From contig CAZFPI010000032.1 of the NCBI GenBank assembly GCA_964521075.1, positions 1 through 24,399 on the forward strand: DNA of 24,399 bases, given 5' to 3'. The stretch is from Sterolibacterium sp964521075 (GTDB lineage Bacteria; Pseudomonadota; Gammaproteobacteria; Burkholderiales; Rhodocyclaceae). The notes under the pieces were generated by a model, which had not been told where the DNA came from, did not search any database, and was given only the letters and a program-made list of their open reading frames with translations. Positions 17,225-24,399 of the stretch are shown here, one piece after another. Position numbers and translations under genes: made by a program. Each line of letters opens with the position of its first letter. Within the stretch, counting starts at the first letter, position 1.

Positions 17225-17773
17225 ATGGCCGAACCCCGGGAATCGCCCTTTGCCTGCCAGATCGCGGCACTGGATATCTCGCTCAACCGCGATGTGTTCA
17301 TGCGTACCCTCGTGCGCGAAATGACCAATGTTCTGTGCGATGTCGTCGGCCTTGAACAGGCCACCGGTTTTGTCGCCGTCGTCGGCCAGACCATGGGGCG
17401 GCAGATCGACCAGGACTACCGCCATGCGCTGCAGCTGCCCCGCCTTAGCCGCGAGCAGGTCGCCGCCGTGCTGGTCGACCTGAAAAAACGCATCCAGGGC
17501 GATTTTTACATCGTTGAACAGGATGACCGCCACATCCTCCTCAGAAATCGCGCCTGCCCGTTCGAGGACAAGGTCCAGGGCCAGCGGGCGTTGTGCATGA
17601 TGACTTCCAACGTTTTTGGCTGCATTGCGGCCGAGAATCTGGGATACGCCAAGGTCGAACTGCGCCAGACCATCGCGGAAGGTGCTCCCGAATGCGAAGT
17701 CGCCGTGCATCTGGTCATCAGCGAAGAAACGGACGCGCTGGAAGGCCGGGAATACTTCAAGACCGAGCCATGA
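17225..17773 (+). CDS. Metanogen output domain 1 (MetOD1)-like putative sensor/signalling protein
   Basis: 182-residue soluble protein without signal peptide or membrane segment. Its C-terminal half resembles the metanogen output domain 1 family and more distantly the V4R ligand-binding fold: ACPFEDKV at 110-117, LCMMTSNVFGCIAAENLGYAKV at about 123-144 (read as two parts), then TIAEGAPECEVAV to 161. Cysteines at 111, 124, 133 and 157 line up with the conserved positions of such domains and could hold a metal or a small ligand. AAGGA precedes the ATG at about 9 bases. The stop overlaps the start of the GGDEF-EAL gene (ATGA), so both are coupled translationally. I infer a sensory or partner role for the cyclic-di-GMP enzyme; biochemical function is not established. 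Family assignment is from memory of the motif. Confidence 0.68.
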   Translation: MAEPRESPFACQIAALDISLNRDVFMRTLVREMTNVLCDVVGLEQATGFVAVVGQTMGRQIDQDYRHALQLPRLSREQVAAVLVDLKKRIQGDFYIVEQDDRHILLRNRACPFEDKVQGQRALCMMTSNVFGCIAAENLGYAKVELRQTIAEGAPECEVAVHLVISEETDALEGREYFKTEP

Positions 17774-19857
17774 TCGGCCACAACGCCACGCTGGCACTGC
17801 GCGAGATCGCCGGGCCTGTCCTGGTGGTCGACGATTCTGGCGTGATCGTTCATGCCAATGAAGAACTGGCCCGTCTTCTGGGCCTGCCGGCTCCCTCGCC
17901 CAAAGGCGAGCGGCTTGCCGACATCGTTCGTGAAGCAGCGGATCAGGTGCAGGCCCGCCTGCGCCAGTTTGCGGGGAGCGGTAACTGGATCGCGGGTTCC
18001 TTCACGTTCCACGATGCCAAAGGTAATGGTTTGCCCTTTCCCTGCCAGGGCAAGGTGCTGCAAAGGCCGAGGGAGGGCGAGCCCCGCCTGCTCGTCATCC
18101 GGCGCAGCGATTCGCTCGGGTTTTCCACGCTGACGGATCGCATCACCGGCTTGCAGACCGCCTCCCGCCGTCGTCATGGCATCGAATTCCTGTTGCATCT
18201 GTCCAGCTTCGCCATCGACCACGCACCCGACCCCATGCTCTGGATCGACCCGGATGCCTGCCTGCTGATGGTCAATGAACAGGCCTGCCTGCAGCTGGGC
18301 TACACCCGCGAAGAACTGCTCGAGATGCGTATTCCCGACGTCGACCCTGACTGCACCGAGACAGAGTGGGTCGAACATCGGGAAAAAATAAAGGCATCCG
18401 GAACGTTGTGCTTTGAACGCCGGTTCCGCCGCAAGGACGGCAGCGTTTTTCCCGTAGAGATTTCGGCTTCTTATCTCGCCTTTCAGGGGCGCGAGTTTCT
18501 TTTTGCTGTTACGCGCGACATCAGCGAGCGCAAGCAAAGCGAGCGAACCATCAATGAACTGGCTTTTTATGACTCGCTCACGGGCTTGCCCAATCGCACC
18601 CTGCTGCTCGACCGCCTGCGTCAGGCGGTGACAGGCGCGCATCGCACGGGCATCTTCGGCGCGCTCTTGCTGATCGATCTCGACAACTTCAAAACGCTCA
18701 ACGATGCCCACGGCCACGAAACTGGCGACGAGCTGCTCAGGCAGATCGCCCGGCAGCTGGAGCTTTGCGTGCGTGAAGGTGACACCATCGCCCGTTTTGG
18801 CGGCGACGAATTCGTCGTCGTGCTAGGTGGCCTGGGCAAAACGGAAGCAGATGCCGCGCGTACCGTCGAGATGCTGGCTGAAAAAATGCAAAACGCATTG
18901 TGCCGGGCTTATCAGCTCGGTACCCTCACGCATCATGGCTCGGCCAGCATCGGCGTCACGCTCTTTGGTGCAGAGCCTGGCAGCACAGAAAATCTGCTCA
19001 AGCAGGCCGAGCTTGCCATGTACAAATCGAAGGATTCCGGGCGAAATGCCATCCGGTTTTTCGACCCCACGCTCGAATCCGCCGTTCAGGATCGCGCCGC
19101 CCTCGAAAACGATCTGCGCCAGGCTCTGGCTGCCCGGCAGTTTCTGCTGCATTTTCAGCCGCAGATTGCCGGCGATCAGGTCACGGGAGCCGAGGTGCTC
19201 GTGCGCTGGCGGCACCCGCAGCGCGGCCTGGTTTCCCCGTTTTACTTCATCCCGCTGGCCGAGGAAACCGGCCTGATCCTGCCGCTGGGCAATCAGGTGC
19301 TGGAGACTGCCTGCCGCCAGCTGGCACTCTGGCAGAACGCCCCTGATTTCCAGGGCTTGACGCTGGCTGTCAATGTCAGTGCCCACCAGTTTCGCCAGCC
19401 CGATTTCGTTGCTACCGTTTCGTCGATTCTCGATCTTTGCGGCGCAGACCCGAAGCGTCTGAAGCTTGAGCTGACCGAAAGCCTGCTGGTCGACAAGGTC
19501 GAGGATGTCATCGCCAAGATGTTCGCCCTGAAGGCACTTGGCGTGGGCTTTTCGCTCGATGATTTCGGCACGGGCTACTCTTCGCTGGCCTATCTGAAGC
19601 GTCTGCCGCTCGATCAACTGAAAATCGACCAGTCCTTCGTGCGCGATGTACTCACCGACCCTAACGATGCCTCCATCGCCCGCACCATCATCGCCTTGGC
19701 CCAGAATCTTGGCCTGGGTGTCATCGCCGAAGGCGTCGAAACCGAAGCCCAGAAGCAGTTCCTCGCCGCAGCGGGCTGCCATGCCTACCAGGGTTACTGG
19801 TTTTCAAAGCCGGTACCCGTCGAAGACTTCGAGGTGTTCGTACAAAGCCGCGTCTGA
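17770..19857 (+). CDS. PAS-PAS-GGDEF-EAL cyclic-di-GMP synthase/phosphodiesterase
   Basis: Cytoplasmic 695-residue two-headed cyclic-di-GMP enzyme. The frame is open upstream, but the ATG at 17770 overlaps the stop of the previous gene (ATGA) and begins directly at a PAS-like segment. Domains: PAS 1 about 10-110 (GPVLVVDDSGVIVHANEE), PAS 2 about 148-258 ending in VTRDISERKQSE, GGDEF about 264-425, EAL about 440-690. GGDEF (344-348) is intact, metal-site D303 is present, and the inhibitory RxxD is R335-D338, five residues before GGDEF. The EAL signature reads E475-V476-L477. Other phosphodiesterase motifs are intact: NVSAHQF, ELTESL, DDFGTGYSS from D597, KIDQSF and AEGVET. Both activities are therefore possible. 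It has no membrane segment. Placement after flhDC suggests a role in motility control. Confidence 0.93.
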   Translation: MIGHNATLALREIAGPVLVVDDSGVIVHANEELARLLGLPAPSPKGERLADIVREAADQVQARLRQFAGSGNWIAGSFTFHDAKGNGLPFPCQGKVLQRPREGEPRLLVIRRSDSLGFSTLTDRITGLQTASRRRHGIEFLLHLSSFAIDHAPDPMLWIDPDACLLMVNEQACLQLGYTREELLEMRIPDVDPDCTETEWVEHREKIKASGTLCFERRFRRKDGSVFPVEISASYLAFQGREFLFAVTRDISERKQSERTINELAFYDSLTGLPNRTLLLDRLRQAVTGAHRTGIFGALLLIDLDNFKTLNDAHGHETGDELLRQIARQLELCVREGDTIARFGGDEFVVVLGGLGKTEADAARTVEMLAEKMQNALCRAYQLGTLTHHGSASIGVTLFGAEPGSTENLLKQAELAMYKSKDSGRNAIRFFDPTLESAVQDRAALENDLRQALAARQFLLHFQPQIAGDQVTGAEVLVRWRHPQRGLVSPFYFIPLAEETGLILPLGNQVLETACRQLALWQNAPDFQGLTLAVNVSAHQFRQPDFVATVSSILDLCGADPKRLKLELTESLLVDKVEDVIAKMFALKALGVGFSLDDFGTGYSSLAYLKRLPLDQLKIDQSFVRDVLTDPNDASIARTIIALAQNLGLGVIAEGVETEAQKQFLAAAGCHAYQGYWFSKPVPVEDFEVFVQSRV

Positions 19858-19866
19858 CGCCCAAGG

Positions 19867-19902
19867 CCCAAGCAGCCCAAGCAGCCGAAGCAGCCGGAGC
19901 AA
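19867..19902. repeat. Short 9-base tandem repeat between convergent genes
   Basis: Four 9-base units read CCCAAGCAG, CCCAAGCAG, CCGAAGCAG, CCGGAGCAA. The first two are identical and the last two diverge. It lies 10 bases after the GGDEF-EAL stop and 37 before the end of convergent purL. It is non-coding in both orientations as far as seen. It has no evident hairpin. Confidence 0.75.
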
Positions 19903-19939
19903 GCCCGACGAGACTTGCCCCGAATACACGGCGACCGAA

Positions 19940-22900
19940 TCACCCCACCCACTTCCTCGCATTGTGGAACATCGTCAGCCAGGGGCTGTCTTCGCTCCAT
20001 TCGGCCGGGTGCCAGGACATCTGCACCGTCCGGAAAATCCGCTCGGGGTGGGGCATCATGATCGTGAAACGTCCGTCCGGCGTGGTGACGCCGGCCAGCC
20101 CGTCGGGTGAGCCGTTCGGGTTGAAGGGGTAGCGCGTCGCCACCTTGCCGTGGTGGTCCACGTAGCGCATCGCCGTCCTTGCCTGGTCGGGCTTGTGGCC
20201 AGCGGCGAATTCGGCGCGGCCCTCGCCGTGCGAGACGATGACGGGCAGGCGGCTGCCGCCCATGCCGGCAAAAAGGAGGGAGGGCGATTCCGGCAGCTCG
20301 ACCATGACCAGCCGCGCCTCGAACTGCTCGCTGCGATTGCGCTGGAAGGTGGGCCAGTGTTCCGCGCCGGGGATGATGTCGGCAAGCTGGCTCATCATCT
20401 GGCAGCCGTTGCACACGCCCAGCGCGAAGCTGTCGGGGCGTGCGAAGAAGGCAGAAAATTCCTCGCGCAGGCGGCTGTTGAAGAGGATGGATTTCGCCCA
20501 GCCTTGCCCGGCACCGAGCACGTCGCCATAAGAGAACCCGCCGCAGGCAGCGAAGCCCTTGAAGTCGGCCAGATGGATGCGTCCGGCCTGCAGGTCGCTC
20601 ATGTGGACGTCGAAGGTGTCAAACCCGGCGCGCGCAAAGGCAGCGGCCATTTCGACATGGCCATTGACGCCCTGTTCGCGCAGGATGGCGATTTTCGGTG
20701 CGGCCCCTTTGGAAATAAAAGGGGCGGCGGGCGTGAAGGTGAGGCGGGCAGACAGGCCCGGGTCGGCCACATCGAGCAGGGCGTCGAATTCTTCCTTCGC
20801 GCAGGCCGGGTCGTCGCGCAGACGGGCGATCTGGTAGCTGGTTTCCGACCAGACGCGCTGCAATTCGGCACGCGGCTGGCAAAAGGCCATTTTGGCGTTA
20901 CGCCAGACGCGGATTTCGTCATGCTCATTGAGCGTGCCGATGAGGTGGGAGACGCTGCCCAGGCCCGCTTCACGCAGAATCGTCATGATCTGCTCGCGCT
21001 GCTCGCGGCGGATCTGCACGACAGCTCCGAGTTCTTCGTTGAACAGGGCCGCCAGAATGCGGTCGAACAGACGGCCATCGACCACATCCGGCTTGCGCTC
21101 CATGCCGTCGATGTCGTTCATCAGCGGGTCGTAGCACAGCCCGTCGAGGTTCAGGGAGACGCCGACGTGGCCCGCGAAGGCCATTTCGCAGACCGTGGCG
21201 AACAGGCCACCGTCGGAGCGGTCGTGGTAGGCCAGCAGCAGGTCTTCCGAAGCCAGTTTCCGGATGGCGTTGAAAAAAGCCCGCAGGCTTTCCACTTCGG
21301 CATCCGGCACTTCATTGCCTGTCGTGCCATGGACTTGCGCCAGCGCGGAGCCGCCGAGGCGGTTCTTCCCTGCGCCCAGGTCGATCAGAAGCAGCTCGGT
21401 TTCTGCTTCCGGCAGCGTCTGGAGCTGCGGCGTGAGGGTGCGGCGAGCGTCGGCGCAGGGCGCGAAGGCCGTCACGATGAGAGAGAGCGGCGCGACGACC
21501 TGTTTTTCCTGCCCGTCTGCCTGCCAGCGCGTTTTCATCGAAAGCGAATCCTTGCCCACCGGGATGGACAAGTCGAGCTGACGGCAAAAATCGAGGGCCA
21601 CGGCCTGTACGGTGTCAAACAGGGCCGCATCTTCTCCCGCGTGCCCGGCGGCTGCCATCCAGTTGGCCGAGAGCTTGATGTCTCCCAGCGAGCGGACATC
21701 CGCCGCCGCCAGATTGGTGATCGACTCGCCCACGGCCATGCGGCCCGAAGCCGGGCCGTCGAGCAGGGCCAGCGGCGTGCGCTCACCCATGGCAAACGCT
21801 TCGCCCTGCAAGGTATCAAAGCCCATCGTGGTCACAGCGCAGTCAGCCACGGGAACCTGCCAGGGCCCGACCATCTGGTCACGCGCCGTCATGCCGCCCA
21901 CACTGCGGTCGCCAATGGTGATGAGGAACTGCTTGGAAGCCACCGTCGGCAAACGCAGCACACGCAGGGCGGCCTCTGTGACATCGAGGCTGTCGAGATT
22001 GAACCCGGGGGCCTTTACGGCTTGCCGCCGGACATCGCGCAGCATACGGGGCGGCTTGCCCAGCAGCACGTCCATGGGCATGTCGACGGCGTTATTGCCG
22101 AAGTGTTCGTCATGCACCGTCAGATGGCCGTCACCGGTCGCCCGGCCCAGCGCGGCGAAGGGGCAGCGTTCCCGTTCGCACAGGGCGGCAAATTCATCGA
22201 GACGCTCCGGCGCGATGGCCAGCACATAGCGTTCCTGCGCCTCGTTCGACCAGATTTCGCGCGGCGACATGCCCGCTTCCTCGGTGGGCACGGCGCGAAG
22301 CTCGAAGCGCGCCCCGCAGCCTGCGTCGTGGGCCAGTTCCGGCAGGGCGTTGGAGATGCCGCCCGCGCCGACGTCGTGAATGGCCAGAATCGGATTTTTC
22401 TCGCCCATCTGCCAGCAGCGGTCGATGACTTCCTGCGCGCGCCGCTGGATTTCCGGGTTGCCGCGTTGCACCGAGGCGAAATCGAGATCGGCGGTGTTCG
22501 TGCCGGTCGTCATCGACGAGGCCGCGCCGCCACCCAGCCCGATCAACATGCCGGGGCCGCCGAGCTGGATCAGGATGGAACCGGGCGGAAACCTTTCCTT
22601 GAAAGCATCGCGCGCCGCGATATTGCCCAGCCCACCGGCAATCATGATGGGCTTGTGATAACCCCGCACCTCGCCGTTGAATTCCTGCTCATAAGTCCGG
22701 AAATAGCCGGTGAGATTGGGCCGGCCAAATTCATTGTTAAAGGCCGCAGCACCTATGGGCCCTTCGATCATGATGTCCAGCGCGGAGGCAATGCGCTCGG
22801 GCTTGCCGTAAGGCAGTTCCCAGGGCTGTTCAAAGCCGGGGATGCTGAGGTTGGACACGGAAAAGCCGCACAGGCCCGCCTTGGGTCTGGAGCCGCGCCC

Positions 22901-23878
22901 CGTCGCGCCTTCGTCGCGGATTTCGCCGCCCGAACCGGTTGCCGCGCCGGGAAAAGGAGAAATTGCCGTCGGATGGTTGTGCGTTTCGACCTTGGCGAGG
23001 ATGTGCGTCAGTTCGTCGTGGTAACGGTAAGCGCCGTCGCCATCGGGATAGAAACGCCGGATCTGCGCGCCTTCGATCACGGCGGCGTTATCCGAATAGG
23101 CCACCACCGTGCCTTCCGGGTGCGCCTTGTGGGTTTCGCGAACCATGCCAAAGAGGGAATCGTTTTTCGTCTCGCCGTCGATCACCCAGGAGGCATTGAA
23201 AATCTTGTGGCGGCAGTGTTCGGAATTGGCCTGGGCGAACATCATGAGTTCGACATCGGTTGGGTTGCGGCCCAGCCGGGTGAAATTTTCCGCGAGATAG
23301 TCGATTTCGTCATCCGAGAGTGCCAGCCCCAGTTCGCCATTGGCCCTCACCAGTGCGGCGCGTCCTTGTTCCAGCAGGGCAACGGCGGTGAGCGGTTGGG
23401 GCGGAAGCTGGTGGAAGAGGGCTTCGGCGGCGTCCGGGCCAGGGAGAACGGATTCCGTCATGCGGTCATGCAGCCGGGCGGCGAGGGTTGCCAGCGCATC
23501 CGGCGAGCTCGTCTTGAGCCCGGCGTAATAAGCCGTGCCACGCTCGATGCGACGGATACCCGAAAAGCCGCATTGACGGGCAATGTCGGTCGCCTTGCTC
23601 GACCAGGGCGAAATCGTCCCCAAACGCGGGGTGACCAGCAGCATCGCCCCCGAAGCCTGCGTCTTGCCCTCTTTCCCGCCGGGCAAGCCCAGCAACTGCC
23701 CGAGGCGAATGAGCTCATCCGCTTCAAACCTTGCCCCGGCTTCCAGTTCAACGAAATACCAGTGTTCGGCCACCAGCGTTTGCAGCCCCGGCAGGGCAGC
23801 GCGCATCTGCTCGGTCAGACGCGCCAGACGGGCTGCAGAAAAGGCAGCATCGCCGCGCAGTTTGAGGATTTCAGCCAT
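19940..23878 (-). CDS. purL: Phosphoribosylformylglycinamidine synthase (single-chain PurL)
   Basis: Fourth step of purine synthesis: FGAR + glutamine + ATP to FGAM + glutamate. It has 1312 residues, the large proteobacterial form (E. coli 1295). Order: N-terminal PurS-like domain (about 1-150), linker, two AIR-synthase-like ATP domains with HNHPTAISPFPGAATGSGGEIRDE and DVGAGGISNALPEL, then a C-terminal class I glutaminase. The catalytic triad is visible: C1156 in GVCNGCQ, H1277 and E1279 in MPHPERIF. I start at MAEILKLRGDA (23878). Two upstream in-frame ATGs (23923, 23953) lie at or before a TATAAT box and add non-homologous sequence. It is transcribed toward the GGDEF-EAL gene. Confidence 0.96.
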   Translation of the reverse strand: MAEILKLRGDAAFSAARLARLTEQMRAALPGLQTLVAEHWYFVELEAGARFEADELIRLGQLLGLPGGKEGKTQASGAMLLVTPRLGTISPWSSKATDIARQCGFSGIRRIERGTAYYAGLKTSSPDALATLAARLHDRMTESVLPGPDAAEALFHQLPPQPLTAVALLEQGRAALVRANGELGLALSDDEIDYLAENFTRLGRNPTDVELMMFAQANSEHCRHKIFNASWVIDGETKNDSLFGMVRETHKAHPEGTVVAYSDNAAVIEGAQIRRFYPDGDGAYRYHDELTHILAKVETHNHPTAISPFPGAATGSGGEIRDEGATGRGSRPKAGLCGFSVSNLSIPGFEQPWELPYGKPERIASALDIMIEGPIGAAAFNNEFGRPNLTGYFRTYEQEFNGEVRGYHKPIMIAGGLGNIAARDAFKERFPPGSILIQLGGPGMLIGLGGGAASSMTTGTNTADLDFASVQRGNPEIQRRAQEVIDRCWQMGEKNPILAIHDVGAGGISNALPELAHDAGCGARFELRAVPTEEAGMSPREIWSNEAQERYVLAIAPERLDEFAALCERERCPFAALGRATGDGHLTVHDEHFGNNAVDMPMDVLLGKPPRMLRDVRRQAVKAPGFNLDSLDVTEAALRVLRLPTVASKQFLITIGDRSVGGMTARDQMVGPWQVPVADCAVTTMGFDTLQGEAFAMGERTPLALLDGPASGRMAVGESITNLAAADVRSLGDIKLSANWMAAAGHAGEDAALFDTVQAVALDFCRQLDLSIPVGKDSLSMKTRWQADGQEKQVVAPLSLIVTAFAPCADARRTLTPQLQTLPEAETELLLIDLGAGKNRLGGSALAQVHGTTGNEVPDAEVESLRAFFNAIRKLASEDLLLAYHDRSDGGLFATVCEMAFAGHVGVSLNLDGLCYDPLMNDIDGMERKPDVVDGRLFDRILAALFNEELGAVVQIRREQREQIMTILREAGLGSVSHLIGTLNEHDEIRVWRNAKMAFCQPRAELQRVWSETSYQIARLRDDPACAKEEFDALLDVADPGLSARLTFTPAAPFISKGAAPKIAILREQGVNGHVEMAAAFARAGFDTFDVHMSDLQAGRIHLADFKGFAACGGFSYGDVLGAGQGWAKSILFNSRLREEFSAFFARPDSFALGVCNGCQMMSQLADIIPGAEHWPTFQRNRSEQFEARLVMVELPESPSLLFAGMGGSRLPVIVSHGEGRAEFAAGHKPDQARTAMRYVDHHGKVATRYPFNPNGSPDGLAGVTTPDGRFTIMMPHPERIFRTVQMSWHPAEWSEDSPWLTMFHNARKWVG

Positions 23879-23909
23879 GGGAGGAAAAGGAAGAAGGGGA
23901 AAACCGGAA

Positions 23910-23915
23910 ATTATA
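23910..23915 (-). promoter_or_regulatory. Candidate -10 box of purL (TATAAT)
   Basis: On the minus strand a perfect TATAAT lies 31 bases before the purL ATG. No good -35 hexamer is visible at 16-18 bases. Transcription starting about 7 bases downstream would give a leader of roughly 25 bases that is almost all pyrimidine and lacks a Shine-Dalgarno sequence. No purine riboswitch fits in so short a leader. Confidence 0.45.
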
Positions 23916-23964
23916 CCTGCCATGCCCTCCACCCCACCCCAGCCGCTGACCAATGAACATGCAG

Positions 23965-23984
23965 GGGCGAATCATCATTCGCAC
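23965..23984. repeat. Palindromic repeat, copy B
   Basis: Arms GGGCGAAT and ATTCGCAC around CATC; one mismatch in the right arm compared with copies A, C and D. It is preceded by AACATGCAG, which also precedes copy C. A further short palindrome GAATG-GT-CATTC and CGCCCC follow at 23986-24002, probably a degenerate second unit. Confidence 0.75.
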
Positions 23985-24088
23985 TGAATGGTCATTCGCC
24001 CCGAACCCCCTTCGCCACTTTGCGCGATGCTTCGACGTGTGGCTTCATTGTCAACGCTGCCGGGACTCGCCCCACCTCTACGGGTGGC

Positions 24089-24098
24089 NNNNNNNNNN
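24089..24098. other. Assembly gap (10 N)
   Basis: Ten consecutive N. The sequence just right of the gap (AACATGCAGGGGCGAATC) repeats sequence about 145 bases left of it, so the gap is probably a scaffold join where the repeat family broke the assembly. The true gap length is unknown. Confidence 0.98.
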
Positions 24099-24107
24099 AA
24101 CATGCAG

Positions 24108-24127
24108 GGGCGAATCGTCATTCGCCC
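24108..24127. repeat. Palindromic repeat, copy C
   Basis: Perfect arms GGGCGAAT and ATTCGCCC around CGTC, ten bases after the N gap. It shares the AACATGCAG lead-in with copy B and a CTGTGTATCC flank that resembles the C-rich side of copies A and D. Confidence 0.78.
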
Positions 24128-24163
24128 TGTGTATCCACCCCCCCCTAACCCCCCACCCCGTAG

Positions 24164-24183
24164 GGGCGAATCATTATTCGCCC
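24164..24183. repeat. Palindromic repeat, copy D
   Basis: Perfect arms GGGCGAAT and ATTCGCCC around CATT, preceded by a poly-C stretch and CCCCGTAG. The C-rich flank matches the reverse complement of the region next to copy A, showing that the repeat unit is longer than the palindrome. A decayed half (TCATCATTTGCCC) follows at about 24187-24199. Confidence 0.78.
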
Positions 24184-24296
24184 TGATCATCATTTGCCCA
24201 CGACAAAACAACCCCGCCATTACGAACAAACAAGGAAAACCGTCACGGTCAATTACTTTTGATATAAAATAACCGGCCATTTCGTAAGCCTGCACC

Positions 24297-24399
24297 ATGC
24301 AGAACGCAAAAAAACTTTCCAGAAAAACAATCGGGTGGCTTCGATTCGGGCGGCTGAATCTGCTCGCGCAGCTCGTGTTTTTCTGTGCGCTGGCGCATT
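24297..24399 (+). CDS. Unidentified protein, N-terminus only (3' end outside window)
   Basis: An ATG at 24297 opens a frame that runs to the window edge, 34 full codons. It begins with a basic segment (MQNAKKLSRKTIGWLRFGR) followed by a hydrophobic stretch (LNLLAQLVFFCALA), the look of a signal peptide or a membrane anchor. The ribosome site is weak. It is divergent from purL. Too little is visible to name a family. Confidence 0.4.
   Translation, partial: MQNAKKLSRKTIGWLRFGRLNLLAQLVFFCALAH

Larger units (their letters stand above)
23916..24296. other. Intergenic region with repeat cluster, purL to next gene
   Basis: About 380 bases with no supported gene. It holds copies B, C and D of the palindromic repeat, the N gap, and from about 24200 an A/T-richer stretch with TATAAA (24263-24268) that could be a -10 box for the plus-strand gene at 24297; no convincing -35 was found. 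The short open frames crossing the gap are products of the repeats. Confidence 0.6.

Noticed and set aside
20150..23956. A 1268-codon open frame on the plus strand opposite purL
   Set aside because: It is the mirror of a fully conserved PurL with intact catalytic residues. Long antisense frames are common in GC-rich coding DNA with strong third-position bias, and its product has no recognisable domain.
23953..24199. CRISPR-like array made of the repeated GGGCGAAT units
   Set aside because: Spacing between copies is irregular, copies are palindromic and degenerate, and no cas genes are near. A dispersed REP/MITE-like repeat explains it better.
1..24399. tRNA or rRNA genes, and insertion sequence transposases
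   Set aside because: None were recognised by reading; a dedicated RNA search was not possible, so a small non-coding RNA could have been missed.

Overview
The window is a GC-rich chromosomal stretch whose protein set and gene order suggest a motile, aerobic-type Betaproteobacterium. The pointers are the nuoL-nuoM-nuoN tail of a proton-pumping NADH dehydrogenase operon, an MdtABC-type RND pump with a NodT-family outer-membrane lipoprotein, a betaproteobacterial-style FlhDC pair and a long single-chain PurL. Genus was not determined. One 10-base run of N shows this is a scaffold joined across a gap.

Layout. Bases 2-4733 (+) carry nuoL (5' end outside the window), nuoM and nuoN. A Nudix hydrolase of ADP-ribose pyrophosphatase type (4780-5379) follows on the same strand, then a TonB-family protein (5474-6208). 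The strand then switches. From right to left on the minus strand lies a four-gene efflux operon: mdtA (15793-14528), mdtB (14531-11445), mdtC (11448-8323) and an outer-membrane factor (8326-6872), each junction a 4-base ATGA overlap. A zinc-ribbon Nudix hydrolase (6780-6235) follows and converges on tonB.

Divergent from mdtA, across 337 bases holding an inverted repeat, are flhD (16131-16448) and flhC (16574-17137), the flagellar master regulator. Where many Betaproteobacteria have motAB, this window has a small protein resembling the metanogen output domain 1 family (17225-17773), which overlaps by ATGA a PAS-PAS-GGDEF-EAL cyclic-di-GMP enzyme (17770-19857). purL (23878-19940, minus strand) converges on that gene. 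The right end holds a cluster of short palindromic repeats around the assembly gap and the first codons of an unidentified plus-strand gene at 24297.

How the genes work together. The nuo genes encode the antiporter-like membrane arm of complex I. The efflux genes would build a complete tripartite pump. The flhDC and cyclic-di-GMP block places the decision to make flagella beside a sensor-linked second-messenger enzyme, which I consider the most interesting association here. A palindromic repeat family (core GGGCGAAT-N4-ATTCGCCC) occurs at both the end of the efflux operon and beside purL; one copy appears to supply the stop codon of the outer-membrane factor gene.
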